Shown here: positions 32,237 to 41,794 of the stretch, piece by piece
Numbering within the stretch: the stretch's first letter is position 1
Layout of the letters: the number at the start of each line of letters is the position of its first letter
Notes under the pieces: generated by a model
Told to the model about the DNA's origin: nothing
Databases searched by the model: none
The model's input: only the letters and a program-made list of their open reading frames with translations
Translations under genes and position numbers: made by a program
Source: a bacterium
GTDB taxonomy: Bacteria > ARS69
Assembly (NCBI GenBank): GCA_025774805.1
Contig: JALGZR010000012.1
Location: forward strand, 39,922 to 103,921
Direction: 5' to 3'
Length of the DNA stretch: 64,000 nucleotides

Positions 32237-35200
32237 ATGAAGCGCATCCGCGCGTCGGACCGTCAGGAACTCGGCATCCTCCCTCCGCCGTCGCCCCGAA
32301 AGAAGTCGCTTCCGCGCGCCTCGACCTTGTGCGCCGCGCTCGTCTGCGCGTTTCTTGCGGTTGGGCAACCGGCGCGGGCGGGGATTCACGTCCGTGAGTC
32401 GGATGATCGGCACGTCATCCTGGAGATCATTCCCGACGGGCTTCGCACCGAACGGGTCCTGACCGAGGAGCGGGAGTACATCCGGGTGGTGGGCGAGGGG
32501 GTGGGCCTCACCGACGAAACCGGTTTACCCGAGCTGCCCGTCGGCAGCGTGCCGATCGGCGTCCCGTTCGGGGCGATCCCCCGCTTGCGCGTTCTCAGCG
32601 CCCGGTGGTCCTCTCCCCGTCCGGGAGCGATCGTCCCCGTCCCCGATCGGTACGGGATCCGGCCCCCGTTCGGACCGTCGCGCGTCGTGGAGAGGGAGCC
32701 GGTCGAGGGCAGTCTCTACCGGTCGCGCACGACCCATCCGGAAGCCCCCTTCGAGCTCTCCCCGGTGCGCCGCCTGCGCGGACTCTCCGTCGTTCACGTG
32801 ATCTGGTACGCCGCGACGACGGAGGTGTTCGCGCGCACGCACCGGGTCCTCGAGCGCGCCGTCCTCGAGATCCTCTTCGAAACGGACGGACGCGACGGTC
32901 CCGGGCTGCGCGCGGCCCGGCGGCCGGAGCGCGTCGGACGCCACTGGGAGCGCACCTACCGGGGAGCAGTGGTCAACGCGACCCGCGCGGTCGCATGGGC
33001 GCGGAGCTGCCCCGGGGACGGCGCGGCGGTCGGCGACACGCCCTGGGGAGGGGGCACGCAATGGAAGATCCGCGTGTCCGAAACGGGAATCACCGAGATT
33101 CCGTTCTCGACGCTGAACGGGGCCCGGTTTCCGCCGGGAATCCCCGTCGAGAACGTCTCTCTCTACCAGCGCGACTTCCGGCTCGACCTCGTCGACGCGG
33201 ACACCGTCTCGGCGCCCCAGCTCTTCGAGCGCTCGGACGTCCCGATCGACCTTCGCGATCGCAACGGGAACGGGACATTCGACGCCGGGGACGGGATCGT
33301 TTTCTGGGGTCGCTCGGTGCGGGATCAGTGGATGACCTCGGGGTGGGAGTGCGAGGATCGTCACGACGCCCTGAACGCGTATTGGGTGCGGATCGATCCC
33401 GGGGGGCAGGCGCTCCGGATGGCCGTTCCCCGACCGGGTGGGAGCCTTTCCGGGAACCCCGCCGACTCCCTCGACTCGACGCCTTCCCGGATCTTCCGGG
33501 AGGAGGACGTCCAGATCTACGCGCGCCCTCCCGACTACGGCCCCGGGGGCAGGGCCTTCGAGAACGAGTTCTACTACCGAAACGGCCCGACGGCGGACGT
33601 CGATCCCGTCGACGGCTGGTGGTTCGACGACGCCTTTACGACTCACGATCCCGTCCCCGGCCGGCCGGCGAAGCTCCTGTCCCGTGTGGCGGGAGGGGGA
33701 CTTCCCGTCGACGGGTCGTACACGAATCGAATCCGGTTTCTCGTCAACGGAGCGCAGATCGGGGCGGACCGCGTCTTCCGGAACTTCGCCGTCACGACCC
33801 CGGGCGCGGTTCTGAACGAGCATCCGATCCCTCCCGACCTCCTCGAGAACGGCCTCGACGCGAACCTCTTCCGCTTCGTGGGGTGGACGTACCACCCGAT
33901 CACCGGTGATCCGGTGCGCGTGGCCCGGTTCTTCTTCGACTGGTACGAGATCACGTACGACCGGGCGCTCGTGGCCCGCGACGACCGCCTCGTTCTCTCG
34001 ACCGCCTACGACTCGACCGGCAACGTTCTCGTCCGGGTGCGGGGATTCACCGGCGACCAGCTCCGGCTCTACGACGTGACCGACGCCGACTCGACCCGCG
34101 CGCTGGACGTGGCCGGCTCTCAGGTGATCCCCACGGGCGGGACCTGGGATCTCCGCTTCGATCATGATCACGACGCTCCCGGCGCGGGAGGGGCCCGCAC
34201 GTTCGTCGCCGTCCGGGACGAGGCGATCCCGAAGGTGCCGGCCTCTCGGGTGCTCCGGGTCGGCGCGCCGACGATTCTCGCCGGAGGTCAGGGAGCCCGA
34301 TACGTCGTCGTGGCGCACGATGCCCTGATGGGCAAGGCGCGTGAGTTCGCCGCACTCCGGTCGAAGCGGTACACCACGCGATCCGCTCCCGTCTCCGAGG
34401 TGTACGACGTCTTCGGAAACGGACGCATTCACCCCGACGCGATCAAGGCGTACACCGCGTACGCGTTCCACCGCTGGGCCGACCCCATCGTCTTCCTCTG
34501 TCTGATCGGCGACGCGAGTGAGGATCACCGGGGCGTGACCGCAAACTCGGACCCCGATCTCGTTCCGAGCCACAGCCTCTTCGGCGACTACGAGGGAGCC
34601 GCCGAGGGGTCGGACCAGTACTACGCCGAAGTGACACGGGAGGATTCGGGCGCCTTCGACGACCTGCCGGATCTCTACGTCGGCCGCATCGCCGTCAACA
34701 CTCTCGACGAGCTCGACTGGAATCTCCGGCGCGTCATGGAATACGAGTCACACTGGCGCGGCTCCGATCCGAAATGGCGCCATCGCGTGATCTTCATGGC
34801 CGACGATGCTTTCAGTGGCACGCTCAGCGAGACCATCGGCCAGGGGGCGTACGGGTGGCGCCCCGGCGAGCTCCTCTTCGAGGACACGTCGGAGTACTAC
34901 GCCGAGGAGGTCACCGCGCATCCTCTCGACAGCTACCACGCCCGGCGGGTCTATCTCTCCGAGTTCACTCATCCCTGTGCCGACTCGTGCTACGAGAGCC
35001 ACAGCCGCAACTGCGAAGAGGACCTCGGCATCGACTGCGGGATCTGGTACGACTGCCGGAACCCGGCCAATTGGCAGGCGGAGTACTTCTGCCTGCGCAC
35101 GACGCTCCGTCCTCTCGCTCTGTCCCGTATCCTCGAGTACGTGAACGACGGCGCCCTGATCTGGAACTTCCAGGGACACGGCCACCGGTCGTTGATGACG

Positions 35201-36343
35201 CACGAGGAGGCCTTCCGGGACGATCGGTTCAGCGGTTATCGCGACGTGGATGCTTTCCGGAACGAGGGTAAACCGCTCCTTTTCGTCGCGTTCGCTTGTC
35301 ACCTGGGGGAGTTCGATCGCGCGGACGAGGGTCGGAACGAGGATTGCCTCAGCGAGAAGATGATGAACCACCGGCCGACTGGAACGCAGGAGCCGGGAGG
35401 CGCGATCGCCTGCTTCGTGAGCTCGGGTTTCGAGTTCCTCAACCCGAACCGCTCGTTCAACCTCTACGTGCTGCAGGCCTTCTTCTATCCGGAGATCGCC
35501 GCCGATTCGACGGAGCTCGCGATCGGCGCCTCCCTTCCCGACAACTCTTTCGGAGGCGCCTACGGGTGGACGCTCGGCGAGTCGACGACCCGGGCCCGGC
35601 TCATGTTCCAGCGTCGGTATCCGCTGCCGGGTCAGTTCCGCCGGGCCTCGCAGCGCTTCGTTCTGCTCGGGGATCCGGCGCTCGAGCCCGACGCGGGGCC
35701 CCCTCGCATGAAGGTGACCGTCGACGGGAACGAGGTCGAGGACTTCCGCGATCCGTACATCGTGAGCGGGAACCACCCCGAGCCCCCGAGGTACACGGTC
35801 GCGGCGACGGCGTCCGATCCGTGGGGGATCGCCGCCGTTCGCATTCGCGACACGGCTCGGGGAGAGGTCCCGGTCGCGGACTACGAGATCGAGGGGGACC
35901 TCACGACCGGGGACGGGGTCCGGCAGTCCCTCACGATGATCTACGGGATCCGGCCCCGGATCGGCGAGACGTACGACGTCGTCTTCGTGGCGGAGGACGG
36001 AAACGGCCGGACGGCCGAGTTCGTGTTCCGCGTGTCCTCCCGGTTCGAGTTCCTCGACGATCCGGTCGCCTTCCCGAACCCGTCCCGCGGGCGGGTGGTG
36101 ATCGGTTACCGGCTGACCGATCGGGCCGAGCGCGTGAGCGCCGAGATCTACACGATCACCGGACGCAGGATCGCGGAGATCGACGAGGGGGTCCGGGGAG
36201 ACAGCGTTCTGAACCGCCTGTCGTGGAACGGATTCGACGACCACGGCAACCCCGTCGCCAGCGGCACCTACCTGATCCGGATTCGCGCCCGAAGCGTGCG
36301 GGAGACGATCGAGTCGGTCGTCCCCGTGGTCCTCCTACGGTAG
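32237..36343 (+). CDS. Large C25 (gingipain-type) peptidase resembling the type IX secretion sortase PorU
   Basis: 1,368 residues. After a long basic N-terminus there is a signal peptide (STLCAALVCAFLAVG, ending ARA, about residue 48). About 230-420 is the PorU-type N-terminal region (QWKIRVSETGITEIPFSTL, then DRNGNGTFDAGDGIVFWG). The C25 catalytic domain holds His981 (FQGHGHRS) and Cys1021 (FVAFACHLG). The C-terminal 90 residues are a FlgD-like sorting domain (FPNPSRGRVVIGY, IYTITGRRIAEI, WNGFDDHGNP). PorU removes C-terminal signals of type IX cargo; size and layout fit, but other C25 peptidases share them. Start ATG 32237 fits the promoter; the Shine-Dalgarno site is weak, so the start is uncertain. 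Confidence 0.85.
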   Translation: MKRIRASDRQELGILPPPSPRKKSLPRASTLCAALVCAFLAVGQPARAGIHVRESDDRHVILEIIPDGLRTERVLTEEREYIRVVGEGVGLTDETGLPELPVGSVPIGVPFGAIPRLRVLSARWSSPRPGAIVPVPDRYGIRPPFGPSRVVEREPVEGSLYRSRTTHPEAPFELSPVRRLRGLSVVHVIWYAATTEVFARTHRVLERAVLEILFETDGRDGPGLRAARRPERVGRHWERTYRGAVVNATRAVAWARSCPGDGAAVGDTPWGGGTQWKIRVSETGITEIPFSTLNGARFPPGIPVENVSLYQRDFRLDLVDADTVSAPQLFERSDVPIDLRDRNGNGTFDAGDGIVFWGRSVRDQWMTSGWECEDRHDALNAYWVRIDPGGQALRMAVPRPGGSLSGNPADSLDSTPSRIFREEDVQIYARPPDYGPGGRAFENEFYYRNGPTADVDPVDGWWFDDAFTTHDPVPGRPAKLLSRVAGGGLPVDGSYTNRIRFLVNGAQIGADRVFRNFAVTTPGAVLNEHPIPPDLLENGLDANLFRFVGWTYHPITGDPVRVARFFFDWYEITYDRALVARDDRLVLSTAYDSTGNVLVRVRGFTGDQLRLYDVTDADSTRALDVAGSQVIPTGGTWDLRFDHDHDAPGAGGARTFVAVRDEAIPKVPASRVLRVGAPTILAGGQGARYVVVAHDALMGKAREFAALRSKRYTTRSAPVSEVYDVFGNGRIHPDAIKAYTAYAFHRWADPIVFLCLIGDASEDHRGVTANSDPDLVPSHSLFGDYEGAAEGSDQYYAEVTREDSGAFDDLPDLYVGRIAVNTLDELDWNLRRVMEYESHWRGSDPKWRHRVIFMADDAFSGTLSETIGQGAYGWRPGELLFEDTSEYYAEEVTAHPLDSYHARRVYLSEFTHPCADSCYESHSRNCEEDLGIDCGIWYDCRNPANWQAEYFCLRTTLRPLALSRILEYVNDGALIWNFQGHGHRSLMTHEEAFRDDRFSGYRDVDAFRNEGKPLLFVAFACHLGEFDRADEGRNEDCLSEKMMNHRPTGTQEPGGAIACFVSSGFEFLNPNRSFNLYVLQAFFYPEIAADSTELAIGASLPDNSFGGAYGWTLGESTTRARLMFQRRYPLPGQFRRASQRFVLLGDPALEPDAGPPRMKVTVDGNEVEDFRDPYIVSGNHPEPPRYTVAATASDPWGIAAVRIRDTARGEVPVADYEIEGDLTTGDGVRQSLTMIYGIRPRIGETYDVVFVAEDGNGRTAEFVFRVSSRFEFLDDPVAFPNPSRGRVVIGYRLTDRAERVSAEIYTITGRRIAEIDEGVRGDSVLNRLSWNGFDDHGNPVASGTYLIRIRARSVRETIESVVPVVLLR

Positions 36344-36368
36344 CGCTCGTCCTGGCGAAGCCCCTCCC

Positions 36369-37439
<1,071 letters not shown>

Positions 37440-37634
37440 CTCGTCACTCCTCGTGTCAATTCACCCAATCTGAGGCGAAAGTGGCTCCCCGCATACGGGG
37501 ATGTCTCGTAAAGTCGCCTACGCTGAAGTTGGCATTCCCGGAGGGCCCGGTCAAGCTCGCCGTGGGGTCCGTCGGGGAGCAAGCTCTCGTCTCATTGCCC
37601 GGTGGCGGGGGGTGAAACCTGCTACCCTCGTCCG

Positions 37635-39797
37635 ATGATGGCTGATGGTCGGAACCCAACCGGGGCCGCGGGGAGGGAGTCGTTTCCCGGCCGCGTCCCG
37701 ATTCTCCTCTCGACTCTCCTCCTGGTCCTCCTCATCGGCATCGCGTCCTTCCTCGGCGACGACGCCCCTCCCGAGGAATCCGTACCGGACCCCTCGGCGC
37801 TCCGGGTCCTCGTCCGATCCGATCCCATCGCCTTTCTCCCCCGCAACGCGGACCCCGTCACGCTCGATCGGGAGATCGCGGCGGGTCTCGCCGCGTCTCT
37901 CGGCCGCTCCCTCGAGCTCGTCCACGAGGACGATTTCTCCCGGATGGAGGAGCGCCTCCTGGCCGGTGAGGCCGATCTGATCGCCGCCGGCATGACGGCC
38001 ACCGAGATCCGCCGGGAACGGATGGCGTTCTCACTCCCGTATCTGCACGTGGACGAGCTGCTCGTGATGCCGAAGAGCAAGCGGCGCCCGGAGTCGGTCG
38101 AAGACCTCTCCGGCCGTCGCATCGCCATCCGGCGAGCGACCTCGTACGCCGAGACCCTCGAGGAGATCTGCGAAGAAGTCCCCGGAGTCCGGGTCCGCTG
38201 GACGCCCGAGACGTGGAACGCGGAGGACATTCTCGATCTACTCGTCGCGGGTGAGGCCGACGGCACCATCCTCGACTCCAACATGTGGCACGCCGTGGAG
38301 GGGCACTACGAATCGCTGCGGGCCGTTCTTCCTCTGGCCCGGGACCGGCCGATCGCGATCGCCCTCTGCCCGGAGGACGTCGAGCTCCGGCGCGGCGTGA
38401 ACGAGTTCCTGATCGCGCGCGCACTGACGGAGCCTCGGGAGGAGGTGCACACCGCCGATCTGCCCGGGCTCCGGGAGCGCCGGCGGCTCCGGATGATCAC
38501 TCGAAACGACGCGGCCACGTACTTCCTGCACCGGGGGACGGAGCTCGGATTCGAGTACGAGCTCCTCGCGCGCTTCGCCGAGCGGCAGGGGCTTCGCCTG
38601 GAGATCGTGATCCCTCCCTCCCACACGGAGCTCCGGTCGTGGTTGCGGAGCGGAAGAGGAGACGTGATCGCCGCGTCGCTCGCCATCCCCACCGACGGGC
38701 CGGCGCCCGTCGCCTTCACCCGCGCGTTCGCCACGGTGGAGCAGGTGATCGTGGTGCGCGCGGAGGAGGCCGGGCGCATTCGGGGCCCGGAAGATCTCGC
38801 CGGACGCGCGGTCGTCGTCCGGGACAGCAGCTCGTGCCGCGAATCGCTTCGCCGGCTCCGGCAGAGCGCGGACAGCCTGGAGATCGTCTTCACCTCCGAA
38901 GATCTCGAGACCGAGGAGATCTTGGCCCGCGTGGAGAGCGGCGAGTTCGACGTCACGGTATGCCACTCGAACCTGCTCGATCTCGCGCGGAACTCGGGAA
39001 GCGAGCTCGCCGACGCCTACTCCCTGGGGCCGGTCGAGCTCGGCTGGGCGGTCCGACCGGAGAACGTCGAGCTCCTCGAAGCCCTGAACGACTTCCTGAA
39101 CCGGGAGGTGCGCGGCCTCGAGTACAACGTGATCTGGAACAGCTACTTCGAGAGACCGGAGCCGATCGTGCGACTCGACGCGGAGTGGCGCTCGGACCGT
39201 ACGGGCCGGATCTCTCCCTACGACGAGCTGGCGCGGAGATACGCGATGGTCCACGACATGGACTGGCGGCTCCTCATCGCGCAGATGTACGTGGAGTCGC
39301 GGTTCGACCCGGATCGGGTCAGCCTCGCGGGGGCCACCGGACTGATGCAGATCGTGCCGCGAACCGCGCACGAGCTGGGTGTCACCGACCTGCGGGATCC
39401 GGAGCACTCGATTCGCGGCGGGGCGAAGTATCTGCGCTGGCTCATGGATCGCTTCGATCCGAAGCTGCCGCTCGCCACGCGGATCCGCTTCGCGCTGGCG
39501 AGTTACAACGCGGGACGGGGTCACGTGCTCGATGCGCGTCGCCTCGCCAAAAGGATCGGTCTCGATCCCGACCGGTGGTACGGCCACGTGGAGCAGGCGC
39601 TGCTGCTCCTCGAGCGTCACGAGTACTTCGAGCCGTCACGCTACGGCTACTGCCGCGGATCCGAGTGCGTGCGCTACGTCAACGAGATCGACCGCATCTA
39701 CCGGACCTACGTGGTGCAGGTGCCGGATTCGCCCGCCCTGCGGCCCACGACGACGCCGGCCGCCCCGGAGGCTCGGGACGCGCTCGGAACGCGGTAG
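37635..39797 (+). CDS. MltF-like lytic transglycosylase with two tandem solute-binding (SBP_bac_3) domains
   Basis: 720 residues. One N-terminal membrane segment (residues 22-40, ILLSTLLLVLLIGIASFLG) is followed by a first family-3 solute-binding domain (about 52-265, LRVLVRSDPIAFLP) and a second one (about 280-510, LRMITRNDAATYFLHRGTELG). The C-terminus (about 530-690) is an SLT domain with catalytic E554 (MYVESRFDP), GATGLMQIVP and ALASYNAG. Standard MltF has only one binding domain. It should cleave peptidoglycan glycan strands in the periplasm, with activity tuned by a bound ligand or muropeptide. A TACCCT box at 37623-37628 lies so close to the ATG that the mRNA might be leaderless. It converges on the Crp-like gene with 8 nt between stops. 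Confidence 0.9.
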   Translation: MMADGRNPTGAAGRESFPGRVPILLSTLLLVLLIGIASFLGDDAPPEESVPDPSALRVLVRSDPIAFLPRNADPVTLDREIAAGLAASLGRSLELVHEDDFSRMEERLLAGEADLIAAGMTATEIRRERMAFSLPYLHVDELLVMPKSKRRPESVEDLSGRRIAIRRATSYAETLEEICEEVPGVRVRWTPETWNAEDILDLLVAGEADGTILDSNMWHAVEGHYESLRAVLPLARDRPIAIALCPEDVELRRGVNEFLIARALTEPREEVHTADLPGLRERRRLRMITRNDAATYFLHRGTELGFEYELLARFAERQGLRLEIVIPPSHTELRSWLRSGRGDVIAASLAIPTDGPAPVAFTRAFATVEQVIVVRAEEAGRIRGPEDLAGRAVVVRDSSSCRESLRRLRQSADSLEIVFTSEDLETEEILARVESGEFDVTVCHSNLLDLARNSGSELADAYSLGPVELGWAVRPENVELLEALNDFLNREVRGLEYNVIWNSYFERPEPIVRLDAEWRSDRTGRISPYDELARRYAMVHDMDWRLLIAQMYVESRFDPDRVSLAGATGLMQIVPRTAHELGVTDLRDPEHSIRGGAKYLRWLMDRFDPKLPLATRIRFALASYNAGRGHVLDARRLAKRIGLDPDRWYGHVEQALLLLERHEYFEPSRYGYCRGSECVRYVNEIDRIYRTYVVQVPDSPALRPTTTPAAPEARDALGTR

Positions 39798-39805
39798 TCG
39801 TCCGG

Positions 39806-40486
39806 TCAGTCGTTCTCGTCCTCGTCCAACCGCGCGATGCGGGCAAGGCGGCTCGAATCGAGGACCACGATCTGACGACCTCGGCTCTCGAGAAGCCTCT
39901 CGGCGCGGAACTCGGTGAGCTGCCGGATGACGGTCTCGACGGCCGCACCGATCATTTCGGCGATCTCCTCGCGGGAGAGCTTGATGCCGATGAGGGTGCC
40001 GTGGGGGGACGATTCCCCGTGGGTGCGGGCGAGCATCACGAGGAGGCGCGCGGTCCTCTCCCGCACGTCGCCCACGGCCAGCTCGACCCGCTCCGCCTCG
40101 GAAGCCCGAAGCCGCCGGGCGAGCGCCATCGCCACCGCCCGGTAGAGCTCCGGCTGCTCCTGGAGGAATTCCAGGAGCGGTTCGCGTTCGATGAGACAGA
40201 CCACCCCTCCTTGAATCATCTCCGCGGTCGTGGAGTAGAGGTGGTCCTCGCAAAAGAGAGCTTCCAGACCAAGCACGTCCCCGGGATTCGTCAGGCGCAG
40301 GATGCACATCTTCCCGCCGGGGGCGGATCGAAGGACCTTGGCCCTCCCGGAGTCGAAACAGTGGATCCCGACGCTGGGCGTTCCCTCGTAGTGGAGAATC
40401 TGCCCCTTTCGGTAGCGGTGGGCGGTCCGGATGCTCTCGAGTCGATCGAGCGCTTCCCCCTCGAGCTCCCGGAAGAGGCTCGTCAC
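39806..40486 (-). CDS. Crp/Fnr family transcriptional regulator
   Basis: 226 residues from the first standard start (GTG 40486). N-terminal cyclic-nucleotide-binding-type beta roll (KGQILHYEG, LTNPGDVLGLEALF), a dimerisation helix, and a winged helix-turn-helix with LSREEIAEMIGAAVETVIRQL, the Crp/Fnr recognition pattern. The roll lacks the full cAMP phosphate-binding cassette of true CRP, so the ligand is unclear. The same frame continues upstream through PDCRWCDKRV, a CxxC block common at the start of such regulators, to a CTG (40546) with GGAGG 7 nt before it, so the real protein may be about 20 residues longer. It is divergent from the 40588 gene and could control it. No other target can be named. 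Confidence 0.88.
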   Translation of the reverse strand: MTSLFRELEGEALDRLESIRTAHRYRKGQILHYEGTPSVGIHCFDSGRAKVLRSAPGGKMCILRLTNPGDVLGLEALFCEDHLYSTTAEMIQGGVVCLIEREPLLEFLQEQPELYRAVAMALARRLRASEAERVELAVGDVRERTARLLVMLARTHGESSPHGTLIGIKLSREEIAEMIGAAVETVIRQLTEFRAERLLESRGRQIVVLDSSRLARIARLDEDEND

Positions 40487-40587
40487 CCGCTTGTCACACC
40501 ACCGACAGTCCGGCAGGGTCTGGGTAGACTCGTCGACTTCTTCCAGCGAAATACCCTCCGTCGGGGGTATATTGACGGCATTCGGTA

Positions 40588-41667
40588 GTGTACGTGTCCG
40601 TTCTCGCCGAGGAAAGGGTATTGACGATTCCCGTCATCGTTCCACTGGCGTGCGGCCTTCTCGTCGTCCTCGCGGGTCCGCGCGCGGGGAGGGCCATCGG
40701 GACGTCCCCTCCGGAGATTGCGGGGATCGAGGAGGCTTCCGGCGTCGTGCGGCAGGGCGATCGCCTGATCATCGTCGGCGATCACTATCCCGGAACCTAC
40801 TACTCCTGTCCGATCGGAACCGTGTCGTCGGGACGGATTCCCCTGGGGCCCCGGCTCCTCACCCGTCACAGGATCGCCGCGGGAATCCACGGCATCGATC
40901 TGGAAGCGGTGGACGTGCTGGCCGACGGACGAATCGTGATCCTCTCGGAGCGTCTCGGGGTCCTCTTCGACGCGAACACGGTCGTGGCCACGTACGGCCA
41001 GTCCGTGGCCGAGTTCGGAGGGCGCGGTCTGGAGGGCCTCGCGGTGCGCGATCTCGGCGGGGGACGATCCCGCGTCGCGATCCTCTGGGAGGGGGGGTAT
41101 CCGGAGCGCGGCCGGCTTCCCTCCCCGGTGCGGGAGGCGGTGCGCGACCGGGCCCTGCTCCCCCAGCTCGTCGTCCACGATCTCGAGGCGGGACAGACCG
41201 GGCTCGATCTGCGGAACTCGGACGCGAGCCCGGCGGTCGAGCTTCGCGTCCCGCGGCCCCCGGGGTCGGAGCCGAGGGCGCAGCGCTTCCGGACGCCCGA
41301 TCTCGTGTGGCACCGGTGGGAAGTGAACGGCGAAGCGACGTGGGGATTCCTCGTTCTTCTGAGCTCGGAGTACGGAGAGCGGCCGGGTCCGGAGGAGCGC
41401 GACGCGGAGTGCCCCCGCGCCGAGGACGGAAGGCCCCGCAAGTATTGCTACAAGCTGCTTCAGCGCTTCGATCGGGAGGGGATGCCCTACGGTGAGTCCT
41501 TCGATCTCGAGGCCGCCCTGCCGGAGGAGCTGCACACCGTGAACTGGGAAGGGATGGGTTGGTTCGAGCCGGGCGAGAGCCTGGTCCTCGTCTACGACGA
41601 GAAGGTGTACCGGCGGCGCGTCGATCCGCAGGTGGCCTTCGTGATCCCGTTGCCGGAGGGTTGGTGA
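40588..41667 (+). CDS. Exported protein of unknown function, possibly phytase-/SdiA-regulated-like beta propeller
   Basis: 359 residues, no secure family. A hydrophobic segment (residues 13-31, LTIPVIVPLACGLLVVLAG) looks like a signal peptide. The body is beta-rich, with blocks such as GIEEASGVVRQGDRLIIVGD, IDLEAVDVLADGRIVILSE, GLEGLAVRD, and near the end NWEGMGWFEPGESLVLVYDE. This 'E-G-(L/M)' with 'D-x-D/E' pattern recalls the esterase-like phytase and SdiA-regulated propellers. GTG 40588 is the longest start; TTG 40621 has a better ribosome site (GAGGAAAGG) but would leave almost no N-region. It is transcribed away from the Crp-like regulator. Confidence 0.6.
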   Translation: MYVSVLAEERVLTIPVIVPLACGLLVVLAGPRAGRAIGTSPPEIAGIEEASGVVRQGDRLIIVGDHYPGTYYSCPIGTVSSGRIPLGPRLLTRHRIAAGIHGIDLEAVDVLADGRIVILSERLGVLFDANTVVATYGQSVAEFGGRGLEGLAVRDLGGGRSRVAILWEGGYPERGRLPSPVREAVRDRALLPQLVVHDLEAGQTGLDLRNSDASPAVELRVPRPPGSEPRAQRFRTPDLVWHRWEVNGEATWGFLVLLSSEYGERPGPEERDAECPRAEDGRPRKYCYKLLQRFDREGMPYGESFDLEAALPEELHTVNWEGMGWFEPGESLVLVYDEKVYRRRVDPQVAFVIPLPEGW

Positions 41668-41716
41668 CCGACCGCGAGCGGAGCGCGAGGAAAGCTGACC
41701 GGTCGCGGGGGCGTTC

Positions 41717-41794
41717 CTGGCCCGCATGTCTCACCGGCCTCTGCTGCGGCAGCGGAGAAGCCGCGCGACGAGCAGGGTGAGACATGCGGGCTAG
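41717..41794. repeat. Family A palindromic repeat, near-perfect copy
   Basis: The left arm GGCCCGCATGTCTCACC is the exact inverse of the right arm GGTGAGACATGCGGGC; the ends are CTGG and CTAG. The interior holds GGCCTCTGCTGCGGCAGCGG. The CTAG at 41791-41794 supplies the stop of pcrA. It fills the gap between the convergent 40588 gene and pcrA and could act as a bidirectional terminator. Confidence 0.9.

Noticed and set aside
40487..40590. Possible CRP-type binding site (TTGTCACACCACCGACAG) between the Crp-like and 40588 genes
   Set aside because: Half-sites do not match well enough as an inverted repeat, and part of it may be coding if the regulator starts at CTG 40546.
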